Shown here: one piece after another, positions 15,021-24,855 of the stretch
How positions within the stretch are numbered: the stretch's first letter is position 1
How the letters are laid out: each line of letters starts with the position of its first letter
Assembly (NCBI GenBank): GCA_032207245.1
Contig: CM063500.1
Location: 73,305,418 to 73,369,417 of the forward strand
Direction: 5' to 3'
Length of the DNA: 64,000 bases
Origin: Pardosa pseudoannulata
Taxonomy: Eukaryota; Arthropoda; Arachnida; Araneae; Lycosidae
Notes under the pieces: generated by a model
Told to the model about the DNA's origin: nothing
The model's database searches: none
The model's input: the letters and a program-made list of their open reading frames with translations, nothing else
Position numbers and translations under genes: made by a program

Positions 15021-18000
15021 AATCCATTTTTTATAAAACTCCTTGACAAGGAGAAAGCTCAACAGCTAGCAGTAATAAAAATGCAGTCGGGCTGACATTG
15101 AAGAGAACGGCACCAGTCTAATTGAAACTTTATTCCAGAGCTGCTACAACGCACATCTATTCTACTGAACAACAGACAAAGAAAAGCCACAGAGATCACT
15201 CTGATTGAACAGAGGTGCACCCAAGAGCGAAGACAGAAAGAATTTTCCCACGGTAAAAAAAAAAAAAAATAAAATAAAATAAAATAATTAAATGCAAGAT
15301 CAGCAAAAACGCGAAACCATTTGCTGCCGACAGCTGGGAAATGTGCTGAATAGACAGAAGGTTTACATTTTTAGGATAGAAAGCTTTGGGAAGAATGTTA
15401 AGTAGAAAATACTCCTTTGATTAAACTATTTAGAGGCTGGGGAAAAGATTTAAAGGAATATGAATGGGAGAGAGGAGGTTTTAAAGGAAATATTAAAGTT
15501 AAATAATTATGATATATTACATATATATATATATATTATTTCATATAATTATTTCATTTAGTATAGAATATAAAGTATCAAATTTAAAGAGAGGAAAAAG
15601 GATTATATCATACCCACATATATCCTTGTTTGGTAAAATTACATCAAATACTGTCTGGGAATCTACAGTTAGATTAGGTACCTAATAAAAATTTTAAGAA
15701 TAAATAAATAAATAAAACAATTGTTAGAATTGTGAGAATAATATAACCATGTCAGAAACAAAGTATTGGAGGGAAAATTTAATGTTCACACACTTTTAAA
15801 TAAAAAAGAAAATTTTTTGCAACAAAAATAATTTGCAATAATAAAAAAAAATTTTTAAAAACAAATGTGCATTTTCCAAACTTTCTAACTGACTAAAGAA
15901 TTTGTAGAGGGTCACAAACATGTCTATACTCTACTGAATATCATTTACTTTAATTGATAGCTTTTGACAGTAATCATAAGTAAAGAAAATTTATTTCTAA
16001 CATAATAATTATCTTTTGACAAAATGTCAAAATTTTATTATATTGTATCCCCTATATAATAATAGCCAAAGTTGTCTGTCCTCGAATTTATGAAGCGGTT
16101 GTACCTGGAATGGATACAGGCATCCATATTGAATTTTTCATGAGTTAGGGTTAGCAAAATTCAAAGTGAATTCGAAATCCACCTCATTCCCCCCTTTTTG
16201 AGCATTTAATGCTATTATTTCAAGCCTTATTCTCCTTTTTATTCTATACTAAATTCATTATTGATAGGATGGCGAGGGCAGAGTGCAATAATTAAATTTC
16301 TGGACTGTTTTTACTTGACCCTTATATAACCATCTTCTTCCCCACGTGTAAGCTGGCACATGGGGTAGAGTGTCTGCCCATTTGATCGTCGTACTTCTTG
16401 GGTTGATGGTTCTACCCCCGACGTAGCCGAATTTTTCTAAATGTCTAATTAATTTAATAATTTCTGCTTTTTCTTTTGAATTCTTATTCCTAAAGTTGTT
16501 TTATTATTTTAAAAATAAATTTTTACCATTTTTCAAATTTTTATGATTTTTATTTTATTAAATTCACGTTTTACCATTATTATATCAAGCCCCATTTTAA
16601 GAGCAGACGAGTAAATGTATAAATTTACCACATAATAAATAGGTAAAAATAACAATTTTTTTCTAGCATTATGACATCATTCCTTTAACCATCTCATTTA
16701 ATCATTTATTTTAGATTATTTAAATATCTTCTGCATAATTTCCATACGTTTTATCACTAAACTTAGATATTACATAAATAATTTTCTTAAGATAATATTT
16801 TGTTTCAAAATAATTCTCAGCCAAAAAACAAACCATTTTTTTTTACCTGCCTCAAAGGGTACTTTGCAATTCTGGAAAATTAAAAATTTTACTGATCCCG
16901 TCATATGACTGGCTATATGCTAGTTATAAATAATGTAGTTTATTATACATCTAAGACTAATCCATCAGTAGAATAAATATAATGTTAGTGTATCATACAT
17001 TGATTAGAACATTTTTACATATTTGTTTTCCTGAGAGATATTATTTGTGTGTGATGATAACTAAAAAAGTGTGAAACCAAGCTGAATGTATAATGAAATA
17101 ATATTGACTTTATATGACATGAGATTTCAAATCTTGCATACATAACACAAAAGTCATTATTTATCCTTAATATCAGGTTGAAAATATTCCCTCATTTCCT
17201 CCACTCAAGGCCATTCTTTTCTTCTTTTATAGAATTTATATATTTTTAAGTTATCACTCATTTGCTATAGATCAGGGGTTGCCAAACTTTTGGGATCCAT
17301 GGTCTACTCCACATTTAAAAAATCGTAGGCAGTCTACCAATGGCAGAGCTAAATTAACGTAACATACATGTTTATACATTTATTTTCAGTAACAAGAAAA
17401 AATGTAAATATTCTAATTTTTCTAAATAAACTTAATATTAATATTTACAAAATAAAAATTTACTGACGAAAATAAGCAAAATATTTATATATCAAAAATT
17501 GACCATCCTATTCACTTCATTTAGTTGAAATTTGGCACTGTATATCTGTGACAAGTTTATCATATTGTGGCTGGCATGAGCTTATTGCAATGCGTAAACA
17601 CGAAATTAAATGTTCATCTGTCAACGAACCATTACAAACCAGGGTTGCCACTACAAAGCTCCAGAAAGCTTGGAAAAAGTTGCCAAAAGTCTCCAGCAAC
17701 GTCCAACATCGCTCGAAAATTCGCCAAGTTTGGTGACAAAAACTGCAGTGTGTATAGTATATTGAATCAGTACCATATAATGATTATATGGTACTGATTC
17801 CATTATATTATAATCTAAGCATCCCTCTTTGTCAAGTTGTTTCTATTTAATTCTCCACTGTAAAACGACAAATTCACTGTATTATTTTGCAGTTTGTTTT
17901 TGGTTTTAAAGCGTAGACTGTAGTAAATTTTTATTTTAAATAATTCATTAATTCTATGTCATAAGTCATAAAATGTCTTTGTCGACTTAAAATGTCTTTG

Positions 18001-20823
18001 CAGTCGATGTCTTGGCAAACACAAGTAATAAATATGAGAAAAACTTACAATAAAAAAAGTTTAAGTTTTCAAAAGTTTCGTTCAACTTCTCAAATTAGTT
18101 TAACACAGAATGGTTAATGAAAAGATAAGAGCTTTTTAATATGTAAATAAAATAAATCTACTTACATCTACAAAAATTCCATGAACATTTGGATCAGCAT
18201 TTAATTTTTTTATTGAATCCAATACCTACAAAACACAACAAAATATTCCAGAACAAAAAAAATTTTGTTTAAGTGTAATACAAAATTTTATCAAGTATAA
18301 AACATCAATATCTATAAATATGCAAAATACCTCACTAGAAATCTTCAACTACAAGAAATAAAATTCTCTAAAAAACTGCTTACAAACTAGTAAAAATATT
18401 CAAATTATAAATAAATTATATACACTGTTTAAAGATATTAAAATTTAGATGTGTCAATCATTTTTAATAAATTATTAAATAAAACCCTTTTAGAAAGTTA
18501 TTTGTAAATCTGAAACAAAATTAGAAAATTACCTGATATTTGTTAGATTCTCCAGGCAATGACACATATTTTGTCAGTATACCAATATTTTCTGCAACTG
18601 TTTTAAAAAATGGTACAGATAAAACAGCCCTGTGTTTGGCATTATCATTTAAAGCATCCTTATTCTATAAAAGAAACAGAAGATTAGCAAAACTAAAACA
18701 AATACCCATTCTATGTAAAAGAATTATAACAAATAGTTCTACTTTTCTTGAATAACTCTCTTTCTAGAAACAAGATATAAATATAAAAACTTAACAAAAT
18801 CATTGAAATTACAAAATATTATTAAACTTTACTACAGATCATTACATAAAACTTTTTTTTTTCAATCATTTCTTTAACTAAGCTAGATAATGCAGTGGGA
18901 CCTTCTTTAAGCCTTTTACAAAAAAAAAACCAGTATTGAACAATGTAATGATATAGTGGCATCAATTGGTATTTTTGATATAACATCAGAGGCTTCTTTA
19001 AGACGACATGGGGGGGCCAGGGCTATAATGACAGGGCTTGGAAAGAAAACATTCCACTCCCCATTTAAAAAAATCTTATGTTTACTGTAATGCATTTTTT
19101 GGAATGAAATAAAAGTTCATTTCAAATATAAAATTTGTTTAAACAGTATATAATAAAAATCTCAATTTTAAAAATTGTATCTATTTTCTTTTTAGTTTTA
19201 ATATTTTTGCACCAAATTATTTTATACATTTACAGTTACATATTACACAATTTTGTGTATGGTCTTTTAAAAACATGTAATATTAAATTTTAATCATTTT
19301 TAATTATCATTTAAAGCATCCTTATTCTATAAAAGAGACAGAAGTTTAGCAAAACAAAATCAAATACACATGCTATGTAAAAGAATTATAATAAATAATT
19401 CTTTTTTTTTAATATCTTTCTTTCTAGAAACAAGATATAAATACAAAAACTTAACAAAATGATTGAAATTACAAAATATTATTAAACTATACTACAGATG
19501 ATTACAGAAAACTTTTATATTCAATCATTCTTTAACTAAGTTAGATAATGCAGTGGGACCTTCTTTAAGCCTTTTACAAAATAAAACTTAACCAATTTAA
19601 GTATTACAATGTAATGATATTAGAATAATGAATGAATTTTATCAATTGGATTTTGATATAACATCATAGTAATTAATAGATAATATTTTTCTTTTAAGGA
19701 AAAAAACAAAGCTGAAAATTACAATTTTCTATGATGAGAGAGCAGGGCTTGAAAGAAAGCATCCCCCCTTTAAAAAATCTTATGTTTACTGTAATGCATT
19801 TTAACAATGAAATAAAAGTTCATTTCAAATATAAAATTTGTTTAAACAGCATATAATAGAAATCTCAATTTTGAAAATTTTATCCATTTTTTTTCTTTTT
19901 TTTTAGTTTTAATATTTTTGCGCCAAATTATTTTATACATTTACAGAAACATATCACACAATTTTGTGTATGGACTTTTAAATACATGTAATACTAAATT
20001 TTATATAATTTTTAATGTAATTATTATTAAATTTTATGTGTAATCTTTTACTAAATTTTATGTTTTTTTTTCAGTTAAAAAATAAATAAAAATGAGAAAG
20101 TTTGAATTATGTTAATAAACATTAAACTTACTTCAATTATTTAAACTTACTTCAATTATTGCCACAACAGGTTGAAAATCTTCACATTGTTTCTTAATGC
20201 TGCTAATTTTTTTCAGACTATTGATTAAAGGCCTGAAGAGAAAACAATTTATCAAAGTTTCAGATATTCAAATAAAAAAATGTAAATAAAGTATAGAGCA
20301 TGGGCTATTGCAACGTTAAAAATAAAAATGCTTCACCAATAGTAAAAATGAAAACAACAATAAATTAGACATTTCCAATACAGTTTAAGCTTTAAAAAGA
20401 AATTGTACTTATGGATAGATGTGGTACCATAAAATTTGCAGTAAAAAAATTTAGCAATGTTGGTTAAGGATTTTAAATGTGTTTATAAACATTTACTTAT
20501 TAGGGGGGAGAAGTAAACCAAAAACATCAAATATGTGAAACAAGGTTTAAAAAACAATCCCCTTAAAATTCATTATAAATTTCAAAAAATAATAACAGTC
20601 AATCTGAGATCTTTGTAAGAACGGTTGCTGAAGGGAAATTAGCATTATAAATTCTCTGATTATTTAATCCTTACATTGAGAATATTAGTAACTCTAATAT
20701 TTTTCAAATTTTAGTGTTTATATAATAAATAAACACTAAAATTTTAATAATGTAAAAATTTAATATGCTTAAAACTTACTGAAATTTAGTACTTTTAAGA
20801 AGAATTTCAATGTCACCCCTCAT
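3266..20823 (-). CDS. MTHFD1L: C1-tetrahydrofolate synthase, MTHFD1L-like (13 exons, 3' end outside window)
   Basis: Formate-tetrahydrofolate ligase of one-carbon metabolism (formate + THF + ATP to 10-formyl-THF, reversible), expected in mitochondria if MTHFD1L. Minus-strand exons: 20780-20823, 20151-20232, 18533-18664, 18166-18225, 15614-15681, 14712-14812, 13907-14037, 10164-10269, 8088-8200, 7373-7425, 7087-7260, 5987-6123, 3266-3420. All junctions are GT-AG and phases agree, giving 452 codons without a stop. Residues ~1-280 align with the dehydrogenase/cyclohydrolase domain but its four catalytic positions are changed (Tyr to N50, Lys to R54, Gln to D106, Asp to C128). From ~297 the ligase domain is well conserved: [14 protein letters not shown]-binding motif (357-367) and [11 protein letters not shown] signature (398-408). 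About 480 C-terminal residues should lie beyond base 1. The first exon lacks an obvious mitochondrial presequence, so an upstream exon is possible. A divergent MTHFD1 is the alternative, but loss of all four residues favours MTHFD1L. Confidence 0.85.
4880..5861 (+). mobile_element. TTAA-flanked terminal-inverted-repeat element, copy A
   Basis: Left end CTAAGGTATCTATCTACATC and right end (inverted) TTAAGGTATCCATCTACG form terminal inverted repeats bounded by TTAA or a one-base variant. A second copy lies inverted at 11291-12240. The interior holds a 74-codon minus-strand ORF that recurs in the other copy, but it has no recognisable domain and could be chance. Present in an MTHFD1L intron. Confidence 0.75.
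5987..6123 (-). CDS. MTHFD1L: MTHFD1L exon 12 (ATP-binding motif)
   Basis: Acceptor ttacag, donor AAAAG|gtgtgt, 137 nt, residues 356-401. [16 protein letters not shown] is the ligase P-loop-like ATP site and [14 protein letters not shown] the following conserved block. Both are intact. Confidence 0.96.
7087..7260 (-). CDS. MTHFD1L: MTHFD1L exon 11 (ligase domain start)
   Basis: Acceptor tttcag, donor GCAGG|gtgagt, 174 nt, residues 297-355. SDIKIARSQ and [20 protein letters not shown] match the beginning of the formate-THF ligase domain. The IARSQ form is closer to vertebrate MTHFD1L than to MTHFD1. Confidence 0.93.
7373..7425 (-). CDS. MTHFD1L: MTHFD1L exon 10 (linker)
   Basis: Acceptor tgtag, donor TTTGAG|gtatgt, 53 nt, residues 280-296 plus a split Ser. 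Short interdomain linker ([17 protein letters not shown]) leading to SDIKIARSQ of the ligase domain. Confidence 0.85.
8088..8200 (-). CDS. MTHFD1L: MTHFD1L exon 9
   Basis: Acceptor tttag, donor AAT|gtaagt, 113 nt, residues 243-279. Covers the end of the dehydrogenase-like domain ([15 protein letters not shown]). The 5' edge is within 65 bp of a TA microsatellite in the preceding intron. Confidence 0.85.
8215..8262. repeat. TA microsatellite
   Basis: Nearly pure TA, abutting the left end of the LTR-like segment. Confidence 0.95.
8263..8647 (+). mobile_element. Solo-LTR-like segment, family 1 copy A, in TA microsatellite
   Basis: Begins TGTAATAT directly after a (TA)n tract and ends ATATTACA directly before (CA)n(TA)n. 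TATAAAAG at 8558-8565 and AATAAA at 8604-8609 are spaced as in a retroviral-type LTR (TATA box, R region, poly(A) signal). No coding region or primer site adjoins it. A second copy is at 25529-25908. Confidence 0.65.
8648..8700. repeat. CA/TA microsatellite
   Basis: (CA)n followed by (TA)n and a short imperfect ACAT run, abutting the right end of the LTR-like segment. Confidence 0.95.
9020..9195 (-). mobile_element. tRNA-derived SINE (family A) with 13-bp target duplication
   Basis: Minus-strand copy: tRNA-like head with degraded A box and B box, SINE body, then a CCAAA-type tail at the left. Direct repeats CTAAGAGATAGGA at 9007-9019 and 9196-9208 are the target-site duplication, so the copy is full length. 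It lies in an MTHFD1L intron on the gene's strand. Confidence 0.85.
10164..10269 (-). CDS. MTHFD1L: MTHFD1L exon 8
   Basis: Acceptor gacag, donor GAAG|gtaata, 106 nt, residues 207-241 plus a split glycine. [20 protein letters not shown] matches the family ADILIxAxGKPxxxxxxxxK segment. Confidence 0.88.
11291..12240 (-). mobile_element. TTAA-flanked terminal-inverted-repeat element, copy B
   Basis: Inverted relative to 4880-5861 and alignable nearly end to end. Bounded by TTAA at 11291-11294 and 12237-12240. Together the copies form a ~950-bp inverted repeat with a 5.4-kb spacer within one pre-mRNA. Confidence 0.75.
12300..12620 (-). mobile_element. hAT-like nonautonomous element (approximate ends)
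   Basis: On the minus strand the right end reads GTGATTCTCAAACTTTTTT, the form of many hAT element ends. The left limit is uncertain. No transposase is present. Confidence 0.4.
13640..13678 (-). mobile_element. Element end of the CAGGGYNGTAGCTAGAAA family
   Basis: Minus strand reads CAGGGTTGTAGCTAGAAA, like the ends at 32050 and 38205. Only this end is recognisable. Confidence 0.35.
13907..14037 (-). CDS. MTHFD1L: MTHFD1L exon 7
   Basis: Acceptor tctag, donor GAA|gtaagt, 131 nt, residues 163-206. [20 protein letters not shown] replaces the Rossmann GRSxIVGxPxxxLL segment. The glycine-rich nucleotide loop is lost, so NAD(P) binding is doubtful. Confidence 0.88.
14712..14812 (-). CDS. MTHFD1L: MTHFD1L exon 6
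   Basis: Acceptor tgtag, donor CAAG|gtattc, 101 nt, residues 130-162 plus split codons. [16 protein letters not shown] matches the family PCTPxGxxELIKxTG segment with a Ser in place of the usual Cys. Confidence 0.88.
14946..15017. repeat. (CA)n-(TA)n-(TG)n palindromic microsatellite
   Basis: CA repeat, TA-rich centre and TG repeat form a long perfect or near-perfect inverted repeat. It abuts the TGTAATCC end of the LTR-like segment at 15018. Confidence 0.9.
15018..15521 (-). mobile_element. LTR-like segment, family 2 copy A
   Basis: Ends TGTAATCC at the left and ATATTACA at the right, bounded by TG and TA microsatellites. On the minus strand AATAAAGTTT (near 15126) is an internal poly(A) signal. 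Related sequence is at about 51195-51508. No coding region is seen. Confidence 0.55.
15614..15681 (-). CDS. MTHFD1L: MTHFD1L exon 5
   Basis: Acceptor attag, donor GG|gtatga, 68 nt, residues 107-128 plus a split glycine. Ends in NKDICG, which corresponds to the family KDVDG motif with the second Asp replaced by C128. Confidence 0.88.
16048..16923 (+). mobile_element. Nonautonomous Helitron, copy 1
   Basis: Starts A|TCCCCTATATAATAATAG and ends GGCTATATGCTAG|T, matching Helitron structure (5' TC, 3' CTRR, insertion between A and T, no terminal inverted repeats). GCATAT/ATATGC pairing precedes the 3' end in related copies. It carries no Rep/helicase and lies in an MTHFD1L intron. Confidence 0.8.
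17269..17345 (+). mobile_element. hAT-like element end
   Basis: CAGGGGTTGCCAAACTTTTGG is typical of hAT (SPIN/Charlie-type) terminal sequence. The opposite end was not located. Confidence 0.45.
17764..17800. repeat. 37-bp perfect palindrome
   Basis: Two 18-bp arms around a single central base: GAATCAGTACCATATAAT, g, then its exact reverse complement. It could be a hairpin in the MTHFD1L intron transcript or a small foldback. Confidence 0.85.
18166..18225 (-). CDS. MTHFD1L: MTHFD1L exon 4
   Basis: Acceptor ttgtag, donor GAT|gtaagt, 60 nt, residues 87-106. [13 protein letters not shown] matches the family VHGxxVQLPL motif but the active-site Gln is D106. Confidence 0.9.
18533..18664 (-). CDS. 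MTHFD1L: MTHFD1L exon 3 (lost Tyr/Lys pair)
   Basis: Acceptor ttatag, donor CAG|gtaatt, 132 nt, residues 43-86. [14 protein letters not shown] aligns with the segment that carries the catalytic YxxxK pair in active dehydrogenase/cyclohydrolases; here the positions are N50 and R54. The 5' 24 nt and the acceptor are duplicated about 660 bp upstream (see pseudogene entry). Confidence 0.88.
18641..20020. repeat. Two-copy tandem duplication, period about 662 bp
   Basis: 18641-19302 and 19303 to about 20020 share long matching stretches, for example the block around 'gataatgcagtgggacc' and the block around 'ttgtgtatgg'. The copies differ by small indels and one poly-T expansion. The duplication spans the intron side of MTHFD1L exon 3 and the first 24 nt of the exon. 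Confidence 0.85.
19303..19330 (-). pseudogene. Duplicated 5' fragment of MTHFD1L exon 3 with its acceptor
   Basis: A second copy of the exon 3 acceptor (ttttatag) and the first 24 coding bases (NKDALNDN) lies in the intron between exons 2 and 3, followed directly by an in-frame TAA. No donor follows. It came from a local tandem duplication with a period of about 662 bp and is best read as a decoy acceptor or dead exon fragment. Confidence 0.8.
20151..20232 (-). CDS. MTHFD1L: MTHFD1L exon 2
   Basis: Acceptor ttcag, donor GAA|gtaagt, 82 nt. Encodes residues 16-42 ending in QPVVAIIE, which matches the first beta strand of the FolD-like fold (family form roughly PGLAILQVG). Confidence 0.85.
20780..20823 (-). 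CDS. MTHFD1L: MTHFD1L exon 1 as recognised (possible start exon)
   Basis: Encodes [15 protein letters not shown], ending CA|gtaagt and joining in phase to the next exon. The ATG is at 20821-20823. The reading frame stays open upstream with no further ATG before an in-frame TAA. A splice acceptor (ctacag) sits just upstream, so the exon may begin at 20830 and receive a leader-coding exon from further right. I cannot decide between a local start and an upstream presequence exon. Confidence 0.6.
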
Positions 20824-21247
20824 TTTCCCACTGTAGAATGGATAAATCTCTAAGATAAAGCCGATTGAAAATGCTACCAAATTTACGAACTCAGATTGTT
20901 TACATACAGATAGGTAATCACATGTTCAGAAGTCTGTCAACAAGCCAATTACAAGGAGTTACTCGAGATGTCTAGAGTCCATGCTCTTACCTGATCATCC
21001 TTCAAGTAGGCGTGCTTCAAAATAAATCTCTTTATGATAATATTCAAAACCTTTTAAACAAAAACACCGATTTGAATGAGATGAAGAATTAGAAATAAAA
21101 TAACAATGGAAATTGTTTGGTTACTTAAATTTTAAAATATTGCGTTTAAATGTGGCAATGTGTTTAAGGTGTCCAAATAATCATTTAAAGGTGTAATCAA
21201 ATGACACTGTTGCATTTTGTGTCCAATTCCTACACACACACACATAT

Positions 21248-21326
<79 letters not shown>

Positions 21327-22084
21327 AGAGAGAGAGATGTTATTCAAGAAAAATAATGATTTATGGGTTTTGTGACGCTACAGATTATTGCCTAATATTT
21401 ATGTAATAATAAAAACATTGAATATTTCTCAAAGGAAAAATAGACTCATACTTTCATGCTAAACATGCTATCTTGCCAAACATAGTTACTTAATCCCAAT
21501 TATTCAATTTTTTTGTCATAGCATATAATAGTTAAATTTTGTGAAAATATCAACTTTTGAGGTCTACAACAAAGACAGAAAAAATATTGTGGTTCTCATT
21601 GTGTCATAGGAATTGGCGACTTCAAAATACTTCAAAATTCCCATGTTTTGGAAATTTTCGAAATTCCCTTCCCAAAAAACCCGGTTTTTTTCTCGGGTTT
21701 AAACCGGGTTTTTTCCACTGCTCACAACTCTACCTGTAGGTAGTCCAAATATATTCTGAGAATGCTCTCAATGAATGTCATACTGGCTGGAATAAAACCT
21801 AAGTAGGAATGCGTATCAACAATTGGATCTCTTCAGATATTCATATATTGAGATAAATTCAACTTGATGTTGAAGGTAAGACACAGTTTATAATTTAACT
21901 CTGTATTCTCTCGTGACATATCTATAATTAACACAGTTAATGTTAAATGGAGGCTTTTCTTGATTGTTGTTATCTTACAACACTAAATTAATAAAATTTC
22001 CTAGCAAAATCCCAGTTAAATGGCAATCAAGTTTACCTTCCCAAAGTTTCATTTACCTCTTGACTAGTTTTGCATCATTATTTC
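20824..22084. other. Sequence upstream of recognised MTHFD1L exon 1
   Basis: No further exon is recognised. Contains the TA array at 21233-21323 and an accgggttt-type inverted repeat at about 21674-21715. The promoter or a leader exon of MTHFD1L could be here or further right, but nothing singles it out. Confidence 0.4.
21233..21323. repeat. CA/TA microsatellite
   Basis: Short (CA)n then about 75 bp of TA, followed by a GA run. The translated YIYI stretches here are artefacts. Confidence 0.95.
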
Positions 22085-22167
22085 AGCGAATGATATCCGA
22101 ATGGCTTTAAGCAATAGGTCTCGGTTTCATTAGCCTTTGTAAAACAGCACTAGCGTTCCAAACCAAA
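22085..22167 (+). mobile_element. SINE family A, 5'-truncated
   Basis: Retains the body from 'atatccgaatggctttaagc' through the CCAAACCAAA-type tail. The tRNA head is missing. Confidence 0.65.
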
Positions 22168-24855
22168 TGTGATTTTTTTTCTAATATAACTTCAGTTAAT
22201 GTGAATTAACCAAAGACCCAAAAAGCAATGCTTATGCCATTTCAAATTCACTAAAAATAAAACTTTGTGCAAGCTTTGTAAGAAATCTGTGGTTTAGTCG
22301 TAGGTACGCTTAAAAAAGTGACAACCAAAAAGTTTTAAATCGAATTTAAAGACCTTATCACATGCCGTCTTGAACAAAAATATATATTGGTCAAAATTTA
22401 TCACTCGAGATATCTGCACATTCTGCTTCGGGAAAAGGAATCATGAACGAAATCATTGCTTTGTCAACATGTAACATGTACATGTTGACATGTAGTAAAA
22501 CATGTCGATAAGTTTTACTAATTGAAGGAGTAAATTTATTACATCAAGGTAAATGTTTTCGAATTATAATGGTGTAAAGTTGATATATCAAAGGTTAAAA
22601 GGTCAATTTTGATAATATATTATTCTACCCTATTTCTGAGGTATTAAGTTAATGAAACTTAAAATCTGAAATGCAATTAAAGATTTTTATTTAGCCGTTT
22701 ATGTAAAAGTAACACTTGTTGTTGTTGCTGTTTTTATCATTTATAGTACAAATGTTTGGAATATTACCTATTTGCTGTTCTCAGGAAAAGTTAAGCAAGG
22801 GACTATAGGAACTTTTCAGTCCATTTGGAAGACTGTTGTGGAAAAGAGAAAGACGAACTATGATCCTTGGTTTTTTCCTTTCGTATTTTTTTAAGTTTTC
22901 CCTTACCGAATGGCAACGGAAAAGAGAAGAACGATTTTTTGTTTTTATTTCCGTTTTCGAGTTGTTCTCTTATAATCTGTGTATAATGTACGTGTTTTAG
23001 TGTTTCGCCGTGTTAAATAAATGTATTATTCGTTACGAAAGGCTTCATCTTTAAATCGTGATTGAAGAATACATCGTTCCAGTGCGCCCTACGGAACCCG
23101 AAGTTGAAAGAGTAAGAGCCTTTTGATATTTATTTTTTCGATAAATGCTCTTCCCTTAAGTTCGAAATTTAATAACTGTAGAATGCTACAGATGCTATGG
23201 ATAGACATTCCTCTACGCAACAGCCTTCCCTACCTTCTGAATAATTTATACACAGCAAGATATGAAAATTGTATGAACTCTCTTCATTTACTCTTTGGGG
23301 CTTGATCAAGTGTATCCGAAGTTGAAGAGTTTATATTGAGAATTTTTTTTAGATCAGCCAGAACTGACGGAATTTCAAAATTATTCACCATTTACCCCCT
23401 CCCCCCACTGTAGATGGGTCTTTCTCTTTTCTTTCTTTTGATATTTTGTGTGTGATCTTTTTATTTAATTCACATAAACTTTGTGCAATCACAACCTACA
23501 AATATTTATCTATTACGACACATTCTCCAACACAAAAATCGCTGACATGTACATCTTGATAAACCTTCCTATTTGTGAAATCTGATATTGATCGTCAGAT
23601 TCATTTAAAATTTGCAGCAATTTAGATTGTAACATAGCCATGTTTTTATCATAATTATTTAGTTTAGCTATTAGCATGTAGAGTATATATAGATTAGTAT
23701 GAGTATATATATAGAATACTAAAGTAGTATACTAGTATAATGTAAGTAGTTTGTAGAAGAGTAATAGATTCTGGATACAAGCCTTTTTATATTTCAAATC
23801 GCTGTTGTAAAAATTCAAATTCTGTGTAGATTGAGGACAACTCTGACACGCTGTAAATAAAAGGGGGAAATATTTTTGTATGTCTGTATTTATAATTCTC
23901 AAAACTTTAACAAGGTTTACCCTCTGCAAGATTATAGGATATGGTAATCTTCAATTTGAATAAATTAAAGGTGATTCGCTTGGTAAATATTTGGAACCAA
24001 TGAAAACAAAATGTATTAAAGTATGACTGAAGTTTGTATATACAATATTTTATACTACGTCATATATGTATACCTATCTATCCTTAGCAATTATCTTAAA
24101 CACAAAATTGATTATGTTGGTTAAAATCATTAAAGATTTAAAAAAATTTTTTGTAATCAAAAATCAATAACTCAATATAAATATCTCTAATTATACTAAA
24201 CCCTTTTATACAGAAAAATGTTTTGCAAGCAGTAAGTCTTAAATTTTTTATTTTTATTCTATGCTTACCATATACAACTATTTATTGCATGTAAGATTCC
24301 TTTTATAGAAGGATATGAAAACATTCTTAAAACTTTTGTGTATTATACTTGTATATGTATATAACAAAACTGTGCCTTGTATTCATATCTAAAGACGAAA
24401 AAATAAAGTATTTTAAAACTTGAAAGTCGTTATTTGTTTTTATATTTGCTTTACATTAAAGTTTGTACATTATTTGTTTAACCTTACCGCAAATAACATC
24501 AGTTTTCATATTAACATTTATTTGGGTTGAATCAATTTAACGCTTCCCAGTTGGCTTAGCTCTCCTTGTGCAAAGATATTTTACATAATGCGCTTCAGAG
24601 TTTGTTCATATTGGCACTGAGGACAAAAAATATGGACCCAAAGTTGTGAACAAATCATTGTAGTAAAGGAAAAGTACCCTACCCCCCGTTATGAGACGTG
24701 AGAAAATGGTCAGTAGGCATAAGGTAGAAATAAAACGGCAGAAAAGAGCCCAATTTCTAATAGTCCTAGTATATGAAGTACTAGGTCTGAAATTATGTTC
24801 GTAAATGAAATTCTACTATAGCTTATTATAAAAAGGTATAGTCTTTGGTATGTGT
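22168..24855. other. Intergenic sequence; possible retroelement end near 22.78-23.10 kb
   Basis: Mostly AT-rich with no supported gene. At about 22780-23100 the composition changes and an AATAAA (near 23018) sits in a context resembling an LTR R-U5 region ('attcgttacgaaaggc'). Ends are not definable. Short TA/AG-rich runs occur at 23680-23735. Confidence 0.3.

Noticed and set aside
20823..22000. Defined MTHFD1L promoter and mitochondrial leader exon
   Set aside because: I found no exon ending in the required phase with presequence-like coding, and no convincing core promoter.
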